The notes: generated by a model not told the origin, from the letters alone. Positions 1-7,614 are shown, numbered from the stretch's first letter. The stretch: 37,444 nt of DNA from an uncultured Clostridia bacterium (GCA_944392425.1 CALXWM010000013.1:1-37444), one strand, 5' to 3'. Numbers and translations are program-made.

Positions 1-61
1 TAACTATAAAAGTACCAACGAAATCTTAAGTGAAATATGTGCATAATAAACCGGAAATTTA

Positions 62-220
62 TTATTGCCATTTATATCCTTCATTTTTTTTGCTTAAAAA
101 TAAGAAGTAAATTAATATTCCACCAACAACAGCAAGTATTATAGATACTATAAGCCAAATAGATGAATTTACTGCGTCAGAAGAACTTAATAAACTTCTT
201 GAATAACTTGATGAATACAT
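62..220 (-). CDS. small single-span membrane protein, 52 aa
   Basis: Function unknown. The start is the ATG at 220 because AAGGGGAGG lies just upstream of it; a longer reading from 274 has no ribosome site. The protein has a serine/tyrosine-rich N-terminus (MYSSSYSRSLLSSSD), one hydrophobic span at about residues 20-40 (IWLIVSIILAVVGGILIYFLF) and a short charged tail ending KKNEGYKWQ. From memory, longer clostridial membrane proteins start in a similar way, so this could be a short relative or a truncated copy; that is inference. It has its own minus-strand promoter, with Spo0A-box-like sequences over the -35. It is tandem with the small gene at 509-703 but separately transcribed. Confidence 0.6.
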   Translation of the reverse strand: MYSSSYSRSLLSSSDAVNSSIWLIVSIILAVVGGILIYFLFLSKKNEGYKWQ

Positions 221-251
221 AATAAATCCTCCCCTTAATAATATTTTATGA

Positions 252-285
252 CATAATAATAGCATATTCGACAAAATTCGTCAAG
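252..285 (-). promoter_or_regulatory. SigA-type promoter with two Spo0A-box-like sites
   Basis: Read on the minus strand, TTGACG is followed by 17 bases and TATTAT, upstream of the 52-aa gene. Overlapping the -35 and spacer, the plus strand reads TTCGACA (267-273) and TTCGTCA (277-283), exactly one helical turn apart. The first is a perfect match to the Spo0A box (TGTCGAA on the minus strand). The promoter is seen directly; binding by Spo0A is inference. Confidence 0.5.
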
Positions 286-409
286 CTAGTCAAATGTGTC
301 AAATTGACGGTTCTAATTGTCAATCATACATGCATCTAAAAGAAAAATCTATAAATTTGACATTAATTTAAATTAATGTTACAATATTATTACAAATTGA
401 ACTGACATG

Positions 410-438
410 TTGACAGAATAAAAAATCTATATTATTAT
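410..438 (+). promoter_or_regulatory. orphan SigA-like promoter
   Basis: TTGACA at 410-415, a 17-base spacer and TATTAT at 433-438 point rightwards. No open reading frame with a ribosome site follows. The predicted transcript would run antisense into the terminator and 3' end of the minus-strand gene at 509-703. It may be a chance match in AT-rich DNA. Confidence 0.35.
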
Positions 439-483
439 AATAATTAATAAAGGCAAGGAATAAGCATTGCTAAATTGATAATT

Positions 484-514
484 AAAAACGAATAAGAGCA
501 CAAGGCCCTTATTC
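484..514 (-). terminator. intrinsic terminator of the 64-aa gene
   Basis: On the minus strand an ATAAGGGC/GCTCTTAT stem with a 5-base loop is followed by CGTTTTT. The stop codon of the gene at 509-703 sits inside the left arm. Confidence 0.75.
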
Positions 515-703
515 AATCTCGTTTAACTTAGAAGAATTGAAGTTATGTGCGTTGACTTCAATTCCTTTTTTTGTGAAATTAATATATGAGTTATAACCTA
601 AACTGGCTAGCCCAAATATTGTTCCACAAATAATTACGGCAATTAAAGCTCTTCCAAGGTATCTTACAGCAATATCACTATTGCTAGAATCATTTGTTTT
701 CAA
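509..703 (-). CDS. small single-span membrane protein, 64 aa
   Basis: Function unknown. I start it at the TTG at 703 because AAGGAGG lies 8 bases upstream on the minus strand; the longer reading from 763 runs through the leader hairpin and lacks a ribosome site. It has a polar N-terminus (MKTNDSSNSDIAVRYLG), one hydrophobic helix at about residues 17-36 (ALIAVIICGTIFGLASLGY) and a polar C-terminal third ending NSSKLNEIE. There are no cysteines in the tail and no signal-peptidase motif, so it is probably an anchored small protein. It is preceded by a long structured leader and its own promoter, divergent from ctsR, and followed by a good terminator. Confidence 0.6.
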   Translation of the reverse strand: MKTNDSSNSDIAVRYLGRALIAVIICGTIFGLASLGYNSYINFTKKGIEVNAHNFNSSKLNEIE

Positions 704-752
704 TTCTTGTACCTCCTTCTTTAAGAATTTGCATCTAACTATTCTGTGAAGA

Positions 753-814
753 GTTAGGTGCATAAACTAATAGTTGAAATGCAAATAAATCAATTACTAA
801 TCTATGCACCCAAC
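753..814 (-). repeat. 24-base imperfect inverted repeat in the leader
   Basis: Arms at 753-776 and 791-814 pair over about 24 positions, with most mismatches being G-U pairs in the minus-strand RNA. They enclose a loop of about 14 bases. It lies in the roughly 130-base untranslated leader of the 64-aa membrane protein, so it would fold in the mRNA upstream of the ribosome site. Confidence 0.6.
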
Positions 815-842
815 TGAAGGAGTTTATTAAACGATTAAAAAG

Positions 843-872
843 AGTATATCAAAAATAACTATAAAAAGTCAA
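843..872 (-). promoter_or_regulatory. SigA promoter for the 64-aa membrane protein
   Basis: On the minus strand TTGACT (867-872) is followed by an 18-base spacer and TATACT (843-848). It is divergent from the ctsR promoter about 70 bases away. Confidence 0.6.
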
Positions 873-936
873 TAATTAATTAGTGTAAAAAAATGAAATA
901 TCATTAAAAATTATTGAAGGATTTTTTTTAAAACTA

Positions 937-965
937 TTGACAATTTCCATAAATGGGTATATACT
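937..965 (+). promoter_or_regulatory. SigA promoter of the ctsR operon
   Basis: TTGACA at 937-942, a 17-base spacer and TATACT at 960-965. Transcription would start near 972, inside the CtsR operator, and leave a leader of about 160 bases before ctsR. Confidence 0.85.
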
Positions 966-971
966 ATTAAA

Positions 972-994
972 AGTCAAAGAAAGTCAAAGTCAAA
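972..994 (+). promoter_or_regulatory. CtsR operator with an extra half-site
   Basis: AGTCAAA at 972-978, three bases (GAA), then AGTCAAA at 982-988 fit the known CtsR tandem heptad RGTCAAA-NAN-RGTCAAA exactly. A further GTCAAA abuts it at 989-994. The position over the transcription start implies repression by blocking RNA polymerase. CtsR would thereby control its own operon, the standard arrangement. Confidence 0.88.
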
Positions 995-1132
995 AAATAC
1001 GGAAAATTGTCAAATAAAAACATATAAAATTAAAAACTAAAGAGCTGTAAGCAAAACCTCGAGAAATAAGGCAATTTTTAAAAACAGCAACTATATAAGC
1101 TTATTAAAAAATCTAGAAAGAAGGGGAGAAAA

Positions 1133-1576
1133 ATGAGAATTTCAGATGTAATAGCAGACTTTATAAATGACCTATTAGAAGATGATGACTATGCTGTAAT
1201 ACAAAGAAATGACTTAGCAGAGCATTTTAACTGTGTGCCATCACAAATCAACTATGTAATATCTACAAGATTTACTCCAACACAAGGCTACTATGTAGAA
1301 AGCTCAAGAGGTGGTGGAGGGTGCATAAAAATAAGAAAAGTAAATATCACACATAGTGATTATTTAATGCACATAATAAACAGTATAGGGAATTCTATAA
1401 CAGCAAAAGAGCTTGAAATATTTGTTAATAACTTCCTAGACTATAACATTATAAATGAAAAAGAAGCTAAACTTATAAAATCAGCAACAAGTGATAAAGC
1501 TCTGACTTTGCCAAAGGAAACAAAAGATGAAATAAGAGCAAAGATATTCAAAAATATGCTAATTAATTTAGTTTAA
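1133..1576 (+). CDS. ctsR: transcriptional repressor CtsR
   Basis: Class III heat-shock repressor that binds tandem heptads as a dimer and releases DNA on heat or stress. At 147 aa it is close to the family's usual length of about 150. The N-terminal winged helix-turn-helix is visible (ISDVIADFINDLL, then DLAEHFNCVPSQINYVISTRF). The glycine-rich wing ESSRGGGGCIKI at about residues 58-69 holds the conserved arginine that McsB phosphorylates in Bacillus. The C-terminal helical domain is the part recognised by McsB/ClpC. AGAAGGGGAG sits before the ATG. It is the first gene of ctsR-mcsA-mcsB-clpC, with its own operator upstream. Confidence 0.95.
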   Translation: MRISDVIADFINDLLEDDDYAVIQRNDLAEHFNCVPSQINYVISTRFTPTQGYYVESSRGGGGCIKIRKVNITHSDYLMHIINSIGNSITAKELEIFVNNFLDYNIINEKEAKLIKSATSDKALTLPKETKDEIRAKIFKNMLINLV

Positions 1577-1600
1577 TATCAAATTAATTAAACTAAATTA
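1564..1600 (+). repeat. AT-only hairpin at the ctsR stop codon
   Basis: TAATTTAGTTTAAT (1564-1577) pairs perfectly with ATTAAACTAAATTA (1587-1600). It covers the ctsR stop codon and has no T-run after it, so it is not a typical terminator. It could be an mRNA stability or processing element between ctsR and mcsA. Confidence 0.5.
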
Positions 1601-1685
1601 TAACAAAAATGCAACTTTGCAAATTAAATATATTGCATATAAACAAGAATATTTTGACTAAATAATTTTAAAGGAGGTAATTATT

Positions 1686-2234
1686 ATGTTGTGTCAAAAT
1701 TGTGGAAAAAATGAAGCAAATGTTAGATATACTCAAGTAATAAATGGTGTAAGAAAGGAATTGAATTTATGCTCAGATTGTGCAAGAAAATTGGGGGTAG
1801 ATAGAATAGATATACCAATGGACTTTACCAGCTTTTTAGGAGATTTCTTTAATGATTATGCAGAAAGTTCATTATTGCCAAGCTTTAGCATAGATAACGT
1901 AAAGTGCAAAACTTGTGGAATGTCATACAATGATTTCATAGATACAGGAATGTTTGGATGCAGTGATTGCTATGATACATTCTCAGGACCAATCGATTCA
2001 TTATTAAAAAATCTTCACGGAACAGCAAAACATATAGGAAGAGGAGCAAAAAATGTAGATGATTTATTAAATGCAAAAAGTAAAAAATCATTAGGTAAAA
2101 ACAAAACAAATGCAGAAAACAGCGAAAATTCTGAATTGGAAGATTTGCAAAAACAACTAGACAAAGCTATAAAAGAAGAAAGATATGAAGACGCTGCAAA
2201 AATAAGAGATAAGATAAAGGAGATGAATAAATAA
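1686..2234 (+). CDS. mcsA: McsA, zinc-finger activator of McsB
   Basis: Activator of the protein arginine kinase McsB. Two pairs of CxxC motifs are visible: CQNCG near residue 3 with CSDC near residue 29, and CKTCG near residue 75 with CSDC near residue 97, as expected for zinc binding. A UVR motif closes the protein at about residues 148-181 (LEDLQKQLDKAIKEERYEDA). Its 182 aa is the usual size. AAAGGAGG precedes the ATG. The stop codon overlaps the mcsB start (TAATG), which implies translational coupling and 1:1 production of the two partners. Confidence 0.93.
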   Translation: MLCQNCGKNEANVRYTQVINGVRKELNLCSDCARKLGVDRIDIPMDFTSFLGDFFNDYAESSLLPSFSIDNVKCKTCGMSYNDFIDTGMFGCSDCYDTFSGPIDSLLKNLHGTAKHIGRGAKNVDDLLNAKSKKSLGKNKTNAENSENSELEDLQKQLDKAIKEERYEDAAKIRDKIKEMNK

Positions 2235-3250
2235 TGAATTGGTATTTACAAAATGGAAAAGAATCAGATGTAGTTATTAGTACAAGAGTAAGACTATCAA
2301 GAAATATAAAAGGAATCCCATTTATTAATAAAGCATCAAAAGAAGAATTAAAAGAAGTATATGATAAAGTAAAAGAAATCACACCTAGCTTAGGATATAA
2401 CTTGAAATTCCTAAGCATAGATGATATGGATATGATTACAAAGCAAAGCTTGGTTGAAAAACATTTAATAAGCCCAGACTTTGCAAAAACAAAAATGCCA
2501 TATACAGCAGTAGTAATTAATGATGACGAAAATATTTGCATAATGGTAAATGAAGAAGACCATATAAAATTGCAAGTATTTACATCAGGATTAGATATAG
2601 ATAATTTATTAAATCTAGCTATTGAAATAGATGAAAAAATGGAAAGCTTAATTCCATATAGTTATCATGAAAAATATGGATTTTTAACAGCTTGTCCAAC
2701 CAATGTAGGTACAGGACTAAAAATTTCTACATTAGTACATATACCAGCACTTCAAATGACAGGTAACCTAAATAAAATGCTTAATATAATTAATAATTTA
2801 GGTATGAATGTTAGAGGATTGTATGGCGAAGGTACAAAAGCAGAAGGTGATATATACCAAGTATCAAACAATCAAACATTGGGTATAACAGAAAAAGAGA
2901 TTGCTAAAAATCTAAATCTATTAGCACAAAAAATAATAGACCAAGAGAGATTAGCTAGAAAATATTTATCTAAAAACTCACTAAAACTTGAGGATGAAGT
3001 TTATAGAAGTTATGGCATATTTGCCAACGCAAGAAGACTTAGTGAAGATGAAGCATTAGAGCTTTTATCAAAAGTCAAATTAGGAACAGATTTAGGAATA
3101 ATAAAAGAATTAAATGACAAAAAAGTTAGAGAACTAATGTTATTTACTAAACCTGCAAATATGCAAAAAAGACTTGGCACAAAATTATCAGTTATAGACC
3201 AAGAAGCTTCAAGATGTGAAGTTGTAAAGCAGATTTTAAGTGAAGATTAA
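2234..3250 (+). CDS. mcsB: protein arginine kinase McsB
   Basis: ATP:guanido phosphotransferase family enzyme that phosphorylates arginines on CtsR and on damaged proteins, tagging them for ClpCP. At 338 aa it lacks the long N-terminal domain of metabolic creatine/arginine kinases, as known for McsB. Nucleotide-binding signatures are present: STRVRLSRNIKGIPF near residue 16, CPTNVGTGLK near residue 154 and LYGEGTKAEGD near residue 196. The start overlaps the mcsA stop. The stop codon lies at the outer arm of the palindromic element that fills the gap to clpC. Confidence 0.95.
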   Translation: MNWYLQNGKESDVVISTRVRLSRNIKGIPFINKASKEELKEVYDKVKEITPSLGYNLKFLSIDDMDMITKQSLVEKHLISPDFAKTKMPYTAVVINDDENICIMVNEEDHIKLQVFTSGLDIDNLLNLAIEIDEKMESLIPYSYHEKYGFLTACPTNVGTGLKISTLVHIPALQMTGNLNKMLNIINNLGMNVRGLYGEGTKAEGDIYQVSNNQTLGITEKEIAKNLNLLAQKIIDQERLARKYLSKNSLKLEDEVYRSYGIFANARRLSEDEALELLSKVKLGTDLGIIKELNDKKVRELMLFTKPANMQKRLGTKLSVIDQEASRCEVVKQILSED

Positions 3251-3465
3251 AAATTTATATTTTTATATTAATCTCCAATATACATTCTTCCACATTTCAC
3301 TGCGCGGTCGCGAGTCTAAACTCGCTCCAGCTTGCCCGCTGCACTCCGCTTTAAAAGAGTGCAAGACACATGGCGTGCTTAAAGCTGACGCTCTTAAGCG
3401 GCGCAAGCTTCGTTCGCTGAAATGTTCTAGAACATATATTGTAGCTTAATAAAATATAAATTTTT
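3249..3465 (+). repeat. palindromic intergenic element, copy 1 (subtype A)
   Basis: GC-richer block between mcsB and clpC. Core ends are CCAATATACATTC (from 3275) and ACATATATTGTAG (to 3444). The outer flanks extend the inverted repeat: AAAAATTTATATTTT at 3249-3263 is perfectly complementary to 3451-3465. Internal words CATTTCACTGCGCGG and CCAGCTTGCCCGCT are shared with copy 3, read in reverse complement. A 69-codon frame inside it is not a credible gene. The hairpin occupies essentially the whole spacer, so it may affect read-through into clpC. Confidence 0.75.
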
Positions 3466-3495
3466 AACTAAATTTTGAAAGGAAGTGTATTTAAT

Positions 3496-5925
3496 ATGTA
3501 TTATAAATTTACTGCAAGAGCAGAAAAAGCCTTAGAATATGCACAAGAAATAGCTATGGAATTAGGGCATAATTACATAGGAACGGAGCACCTACTTTAT
3601 GGCTTAGTAGAAGAAGGTACTGGTGTTGCAAGTAAAGTATTGCAAAACCAAGGACTAACTTCAGAAAAAGTAAAACAATCAATTGAAGAAATCGTTGGAG
3701 TAGGTGATGAAATAGAAGATGCAAATCAAATTAGTTTTACTCCAAGAAGTAAAAGAGTAATTGAAAATGCATTCTTAGAGGCAAGAAGATTAGGCACAGA
3801 ATATATAGGCACAGAACATTTATTAATTGGTATAATGAAAGAAGGAGATTGCGTAGCGACTAGAATAATGCTAGAAGAAGATGTAAATCCTCAGGGGTTA
3901 TATAATGAATTAGTAAAAGTTCTAAATGAAGAAGGAGAAGAAAGTAATGAATCTAATTCTTCATCAAGCAAAGGAAGCTACAATTCAACTCCTACATTAA
4001 ACCAATACGGAACAGACTTAACAAAACAAGCAAAAGAAGGAAAACTAGACCCTGTTATAGGAAGAAAAGAGGAAATTCAAAGAGTTATACAAATTCTTTC
4101 AAGAAGAACAAAAAACAATCCATGTTTAATTGGTGAACCCGGTGTTGGTAAAACAGCAGTAGCAGAAGGGTTAGCAGAAAAAATAGTAGCAGGAGATGTG
4201 CCAGAAATATTAAAAAATAAAAGAGTAGTAAGCTTAGACATGGCTAGTATGATAGCTGGCGCAAAATATAGAGGAGACTTTGAAGAAAGAATAAAAAAGG
4301 CATTAAAAGAAGTTAAAAAAGCAGGAGATGTAATAATTTTCATTGATGAAATTCATACAATAGTTGGAGCTGGTTCAGCAGAAGGAGCTGTTGATGCAGC
4401 AAACATTTTAAAACCACTTTTAGCTAGAGGTGAAATTCAATTAATAGGTGCTACAACATTAAAAGAATATAGAAAATATATAGAAAAGGATGCAGCACTT
4501 GAAAGAAGATTTAGCCCTGTAACAGTAAATGAACCAACAGAGGAAGAGGCTACTCAAATTCTATTTGGTTTAAGAGATAAATACGAAGCACATCATAATG
4601 TAAAAATAACAGATGAAGCCATAAAATCAGCAGTAGAGCTATCTTCAAGATATATAAATGATAGATATTTACCAGATAAAGCAATTGATTTAATAGATGA
4701 AGCGGCTTCAAAAGTTAGAATGAGCAGTTACACAGAACCAGATAGCTTTAAAGAATTAAAAGATAAAATAGAAAAATTAGATAAAGAAAAAGAAGAAGCA
4801 ATAAGAGTTCAAGACTTTGAAAAAGCAGCAAAAATAAGAGACAAAGAAAATGCGAAAAAGAAAGAACTTGAAGACGCTAAAAAAGAATGGGAAACAAAAA
4901 GTAGCAAAAATGTTTCAACATTAAAAGAAGAAGATATTGCAGATGTAATATCAAGTTGGACAGGAATACCAGTTGCAAAAGTATCTCAAAGTGAAAATGA
5001 TAAACTTAAAAATTTGGAAGAAAATTTGCATAAAAGAGTTATTGGACAAGATGAGGCAGTATCAGCAGTTGCAAAAGCAATAAAAAGAAGTAGAATGGGA
5101 TTAAAAGACCCTAATAAACCAATAGGCTCATTCTTATTCCTAGGACCAACAGGTGTTGGTAAAACAGAATTATCTAAAGCTTTAGCAGAAAACCTATTTG
5201 GAAGCGAGGACGCATTAATCAGAATTGATATGTCCGAATATATGGAACCACATTCCGTTGCAAAACTTATAGGTTCACCTCCAGGATATGTAGGATATGA
5301 TGAAGCAGGTCAACTTACAGAAAAAGTAAGAAGAAAACCATATTCAGTAATCCTATTTGATGAAATTGAAAAAGCACATCCAGATGTAATGAATATGTTA
5401 TTACAAGTATTAGACGATGGTAGATTAACAGATTCACAAGGAAGAACAGTAAACTTCAAAAATACTGTAATAATTATGACATCAAATGTTGGAGCAAAAC
5501 TAATTACAGACAAGAAAACATTAGGTTTTATTGAAGAAAAAGAAAGTGGAGAAAAAGAATACCAAGACATCAAAAAAGATGTAATGGCGGAACTTAAAAA
5601 AGAATTTAAGCCAGAATTCTTAAATCGTATTGATGAAATAATAGTATTCCATAAACTAGAAGATAATCAAATAAGAAAGATTGTCGATATAATGATTGAC
5701 AATGTGGGCAAACTACTAAAGGAACAAGGCATAAAACTTACAATAGATGAAAATGCTAAAGACTTAGTAGCTAAAAAAGGCACAGACAAAACTTATGGTG
5801 CAAGACCTCTAAAAAGAGCAATACAAACAATGGTTGAGGACAAAATAGCAGAAGCAATGCTTGATGGTAAAATAAAGAAAGAAGCAAAAGTTACTGTGCA
5901 AGATGATGAAATAGTTGTTGGATAA
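3496..5925 (+). CDS. clpC: ATP-dependent chaperone ClpC
   Basis: Hsp100 AAA+ unfoldase that feeds substrates, including arginine-phosphorylated proteins, to ClpP. Domains in order: Clp-N repeats at about 1-145 (ARAEKALEYAQ, then a second copy); AAA-1 with Walker A GEPGVGKT near residue 213 and Walker B FIDEIH near 282; a middle region with a UVR-like coiled coil (VQDFEKAAKIRDKEN) at about 430-470; AAA-2 with Walker A GPTGVGKT near 550 and Walker B LFDEIEKAHP near 621. I start at the ATG at 3496 because GAAAGGAAG precedes it; a reading 7 codons longer would place the ribosome site inside the gene. Its 809 aa is typical. It is the last gene of the CtsR regulon operon, though the preceding element may uncouple it. 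Confidence 0.95.
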   Translation: MYYKFTARAEKALEYAQEIAMELGHNYIGTEHLLYGLVEEGTGVASKVLQNQGLTSEKVKQSIEEIVGVGDEIEDANQISFTPRSKRVIENAFLEARRLGTEYIGTEHLLIGIMKEGDCVATRIMLEEDVNPQGLYNELVKVLNEEGEESNESNSSSSKGSYNSTPTLNQYGTDLTKQAKEGKLDPVIGRKEEIQRVIQILSRRTKNNPCLIGEPGVGKTAVAEGLAEKIVAGDVPEILKNKRVVSLDMASMIAGAKYRGDFEERIKKALKEVKKAGDVIIFIDEIHTIVGAGSAEGAVDAANILKPLLARGEIQLIGATTLKEYRKYIEKDAALERRFSPVTVNEPTEEEATQILFGLRDKYEAHHNVKITDEAIKSAVELSSRYINDRYLPDKAIDLIDEAASKVRMSSYTEPDSFKELKDKIEKLDKEKEEAIRVQDFEKAAKIRDKENAKKKELEDAKKEWETKSSKNVSTLKEEDIADVISSWTGIPVAKVSQSENDKLKNLEENLHKRVIGQDEAVSAVAKAIKRSRMGLKDPNKPIGSFLFLGPTGVGKTELSKALAENLFGSEDALIRIDMSEYMEPHSVAKLIGSPPGYVGYDEAGQLTEKVRRKPYSVILFDEIEKAHPDVMNMLLQVLDDGRLTDSQGRTVNFKNTVIIMTSNVGAKLITDKKTLGFIEEKESGEKEYQDIKKDVMAELKKEFKPEFLNRIDEIIVFHKLEDNQIRKIVDIMIDNVGKLLKEQGIKLTIDENAKDLVAKKGTDKTYGARPLKRAIQTMVEDKIAEAMLDGKIKKEAKVTVQDDEIVVG

Positions 5926-5928
5926 AAT

Positions 5929-5959
5929 TTTACTTTTGGGACGGTCCTTTTCGTAAAAT
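5929..5959 (+). repeat. short GGGACGGTCC hairpin element
   Basis: TTTTAC and GTAAAA arms enclose TTTTGGGACGGTCCTTTTC just after the clpC stop. The same sequence recurs at 34084-34178. It is one of five related hairpins in the window and may also end clpC transcription. Confidence 0.7.
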
Positions 5960-5961
5960 AA

Positions 5962-5990
5962 TTGTCATATTGTAAAAATAGTGATATAAT
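5962..5990 (+). promoter_or_regulatory. SigA promoter of yqeG
   Basis: TTGTCA at 5962-5967, a 17-base spacer and TATAAT at 5985-5990, about 20 bases before the gene. Confidence 0.7.
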
Positions 5991-6010
5991 AAATTATACG
6001 AGGTGACAAA

Positions 6011-6508
6011 ATGTCTTTACAAGGAAAAATTTATACAAAATATGTTATGGCACTAAACAAAATAGTGAGAGCAGCTTTAAAGCCAAACGTAGAGTATAAT
6101 AATATAAATGATATTGATTTAACAGAAATAAAAATATTAAAAAGTGAATATGGCATAGGTGGAATGATATTAGATGTTGATGGAACAATACTTCACGAAT
6201 TAGAATATATACCTACAAGCGTACTGAAAACTTTAAAACTTTTAAATCAAGAATTTAAAATATATTTAGTATCTAACAATAAAAATGAAAGAATAGCAGA
6301 GTTTGCTAAAAAGCTAGGTATAGGATATATGCCATTTGCCTTTAAACCTAGAAGAAAGCCATTTATAAAGGCTAGCTTTGAGATGGGATTAGAACCAGAA
6401 AATGTTATGGTTGTAGGAGATGGATTTTTAACAGATATATTAGGTGGACAAAGAATGGGAATGGTCACCGGTGCTGTAAAAGATGTGGATACTACACCAG
6501 AAAGATAA
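6011..6508 (+). CDS. yqeG: YqeG family HAD-type phosphatase
   Basis: Haloacid dehalogenase-superfamily phosphatase of the YqeG (HAD IIIA) group; substrate not established here. The nucleophile motif LDVDGTIL lies near residue 55, motif II (LVSNN) near residue 88 and motif III/IV (VVGDGFLTDILGGQRMGM) near residue 137. At 165 aa it is the normal length. ACGAGGTG precedes the ATG. It has its own promoter and is followed by a hairpin element, so it appears monocistronic. In other Firmicutes yqeG sits by the ribosome-assembly GTPase yqeH and aroE; that context is absent here. Confidence 0.88.
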   Translation: MSLQGKIYTKYVMALNKIVRAALKPNVEYNNINDIDLTEIKILKSEYGIGGMILDVDGTILHELEYIPTSVLKTLKLLNQEFKIYLVSNNKNERIAEFAKKLGIGYMPFAFKPRRKPFIKASFEMGLEPENVMVVGDGFLTDILGGQRMGMVTGAVKDVDTTPER

Positions 6509-6523
6509 TGTTAATAAGAATGC

Positions 6524-6584
6524 TGTCAATAGGGACATCCATTAATTGACACGATAGTGTCAAAAAGGGGCGTCCCTATTGACA
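6524..6584 (+). repeat. GGGAC/GTCCC hairpin element with nested arms
   Basis: TGTCAATAGGGAC at 6524-6536 is complementary to GTCCCTATTGACA at 6572-6584, and an inner TTGACAC/GTGTCAA pair sits at 6546-6563. It is two head-to-head units of the same hairpin family seen at 5929, 9301, 21195 and 34084. Confidence 0.75.
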
Positions 6585-6603
6585 CCTTATTGGTACAATT
6601 GTA

Positions 6604-6632
6604 TTGCAATGCAATTTTTTTAATGATATAAT
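6604..6632 (+). promoter_or_regulatory. SigA-like promoter of the 133-aa membrane protein
   Basis: TTGCAA at 6604-6609, a 17-base spacer and TATAAT at 6627-6632, about 30 bases before the start codon. Confidence 0.6.
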
Positions 6633-6663
6633 ATATCAAAATCTAAAGATAAGGAGAAGTCAA

Positions 6664-7065
6664 ATGACGGAGGCTTTAGCAGTAATATTTATACTTGTCA
6701 TATTTATAGTGATATTAATTGCAATGTCTATTGTACAAATTAGAATGGCTGGAATAAAAGTAAAAGACTTTTTCAGCTTTATAGACGCAAACCAAAAACT
6801 AGACAGCTTAGTTAGATTTGCACAAAAGTATGATAAAATGTCTCCACAAGAACAAATAATATACTTATCAGAAGCTGAAAAAATGTTTGACAGTTTTGAT
6901 AAAATTCCATCAACGGTTTGGGAAGATGAAAGAGATAAATATACACAAGTACTAGATACTTATAAAAATATAAGAGTTATGAGATGGAATGAAGCTCAAA
7001 CAAATGCAATGACAACTGCAAAGTCACAAAAGATTAGGCCTAAAGAAATAAAAACCAATAATTAA
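6664..7065 (+). CDS. uncharacterised single-span membrane protein, 133 aa
   Basis: I do not recognise the family. The ATG at 6664 is preceded by AAGGAG; an upstream reading from 6604 would start inside the promoter. One strongly hydrophobic N-terminal helix at about residues 3-25 (LAVIFILVIFIVILIAMSIV) is followed by a roughly 105-residue soluble, charged and probably helical domain (DANQKLDSLVRFAQKYDKM, then YLSEAEKMFDSFDKIP). No cysteine or catalytic motif stands out. It is likely membrane anchored with a cytoplasmic helical domain, a scaffold or regulator at most by analogy. Confidence 0.7.
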   Translation: MTEALAVIFILVIFIVILIAMSIVQIRMAGIKVKDFFSFIDANQKLDSLVRFAQKYDKMSPQEQIIYLSEAEKMFDSFDKIPSTVWEDERDKYTQVLDTYKNIRVMRWNEAQTNAMTTAKSQKIRPKEIKTNN

Positions 7066-7133
7066 AGTAAAAAATATATATTTAACCTTAAATAGAAAAT
7101 TTGAGGACGAGTTTAAAAGGGGTGAAATCAAAG

Positions 7134-7514
7134 GTGACAGACTCTTTGGAAGAATACTTGTATTCCATATATGTGTTATCAAAAGAAGGAAACGGTGCTA
7201 GAGTTACAGATATTGCAAACAAAATGGAAGTAACAAAAGCCAGTACTAATAATGCACTCAAATTATTAAAAGAGCAAGGGCTAATTAATTATGAAAAATA
7301 TAAAAATATAACACTAACAAAAGAAGGAATAGCTAGAGCTAAGTATATTGAAAGAAGACATGAATTATTTAGAAAATTCTTAAAAGACATTATAAAGACA
7401 GATCCACATCTAGTAGAACAAGAAACAGAAAGATTGGCACATTGCATATCTTGCCATACAGCAGCAAAACTTGAAAAATTTATTGAAGAGTATATGGCTA
7501 AACTTGAAAAATAA
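7134..7514 (+). CDS. DtxR/MntR-family metal-dependent repressor
   Basis: Metal-sensing transcriptional repressor, sensing iron or manganese; the metal cannot be assigned from sequence. The start is the GTG at 7134 because AGGGGTG lies 9 bases upstream; a TTG at 7101 is possible but lacks a ribosome site. An N-terminal winged helix (EEYLYSIYVLSKEG, then VTDIANKMEVTKASTNNALKLL) precedes the dimerisation/metal domain with RHELFRKFL and ETERLAHCIS, whose His, Glu and Cys match DtxR/MntR ligand positions. At 126 aa it lacks the SH3-like third domain of DtxR, as MntR does. No metal transporter gene adjoins it, so targets are probably elsewhere. A terminator follows. Confidence 0.85.
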   Translation: MTDSLEEYLYSIYVLSKEGNGARVTDIANKMEVTKASTNNALKLLKEQGLINYEKYKNITLTKEGIARAKYIERRHELFRKFLKDIIKTDPHLVEQETERLAHCISCHTAAKLEKFIEEYMAKLEK

Positions 7515-7542
7515 ATATTAAGAAAATTTATAAATAAAACCG

Positions 7543-7577
7543 GAGTTATAAGTAAATCTTATAGCTCAATTTTTTTT
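7543..7577 (+). terminator. intrinsic terminator after the DtxR-family gene
   Basis: GAGTTATAAG (7543-7552) pairs with CTTATAGCTC (7558-7567), one mismatch, followed by AATTTTTTTT. Confidence 0.8.
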
Positions 7578-7614
7578 GTTGAATAAATTACAAAATACGT
7601 GAAAAAATAATTTT

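Noticed and set aside
289..302. AGTCAAATGTGTCAAA as a second CtsR operator
   Set aside because: The spacing between heptads is one base short and the second unit starts with T instead of A/G.
3240..3449. 69-codon open frame between mcsB and clpC
   Set aside because: It lies inside the palindromic element, has no ribosome site and its protein looks like translated hairpin sequence.
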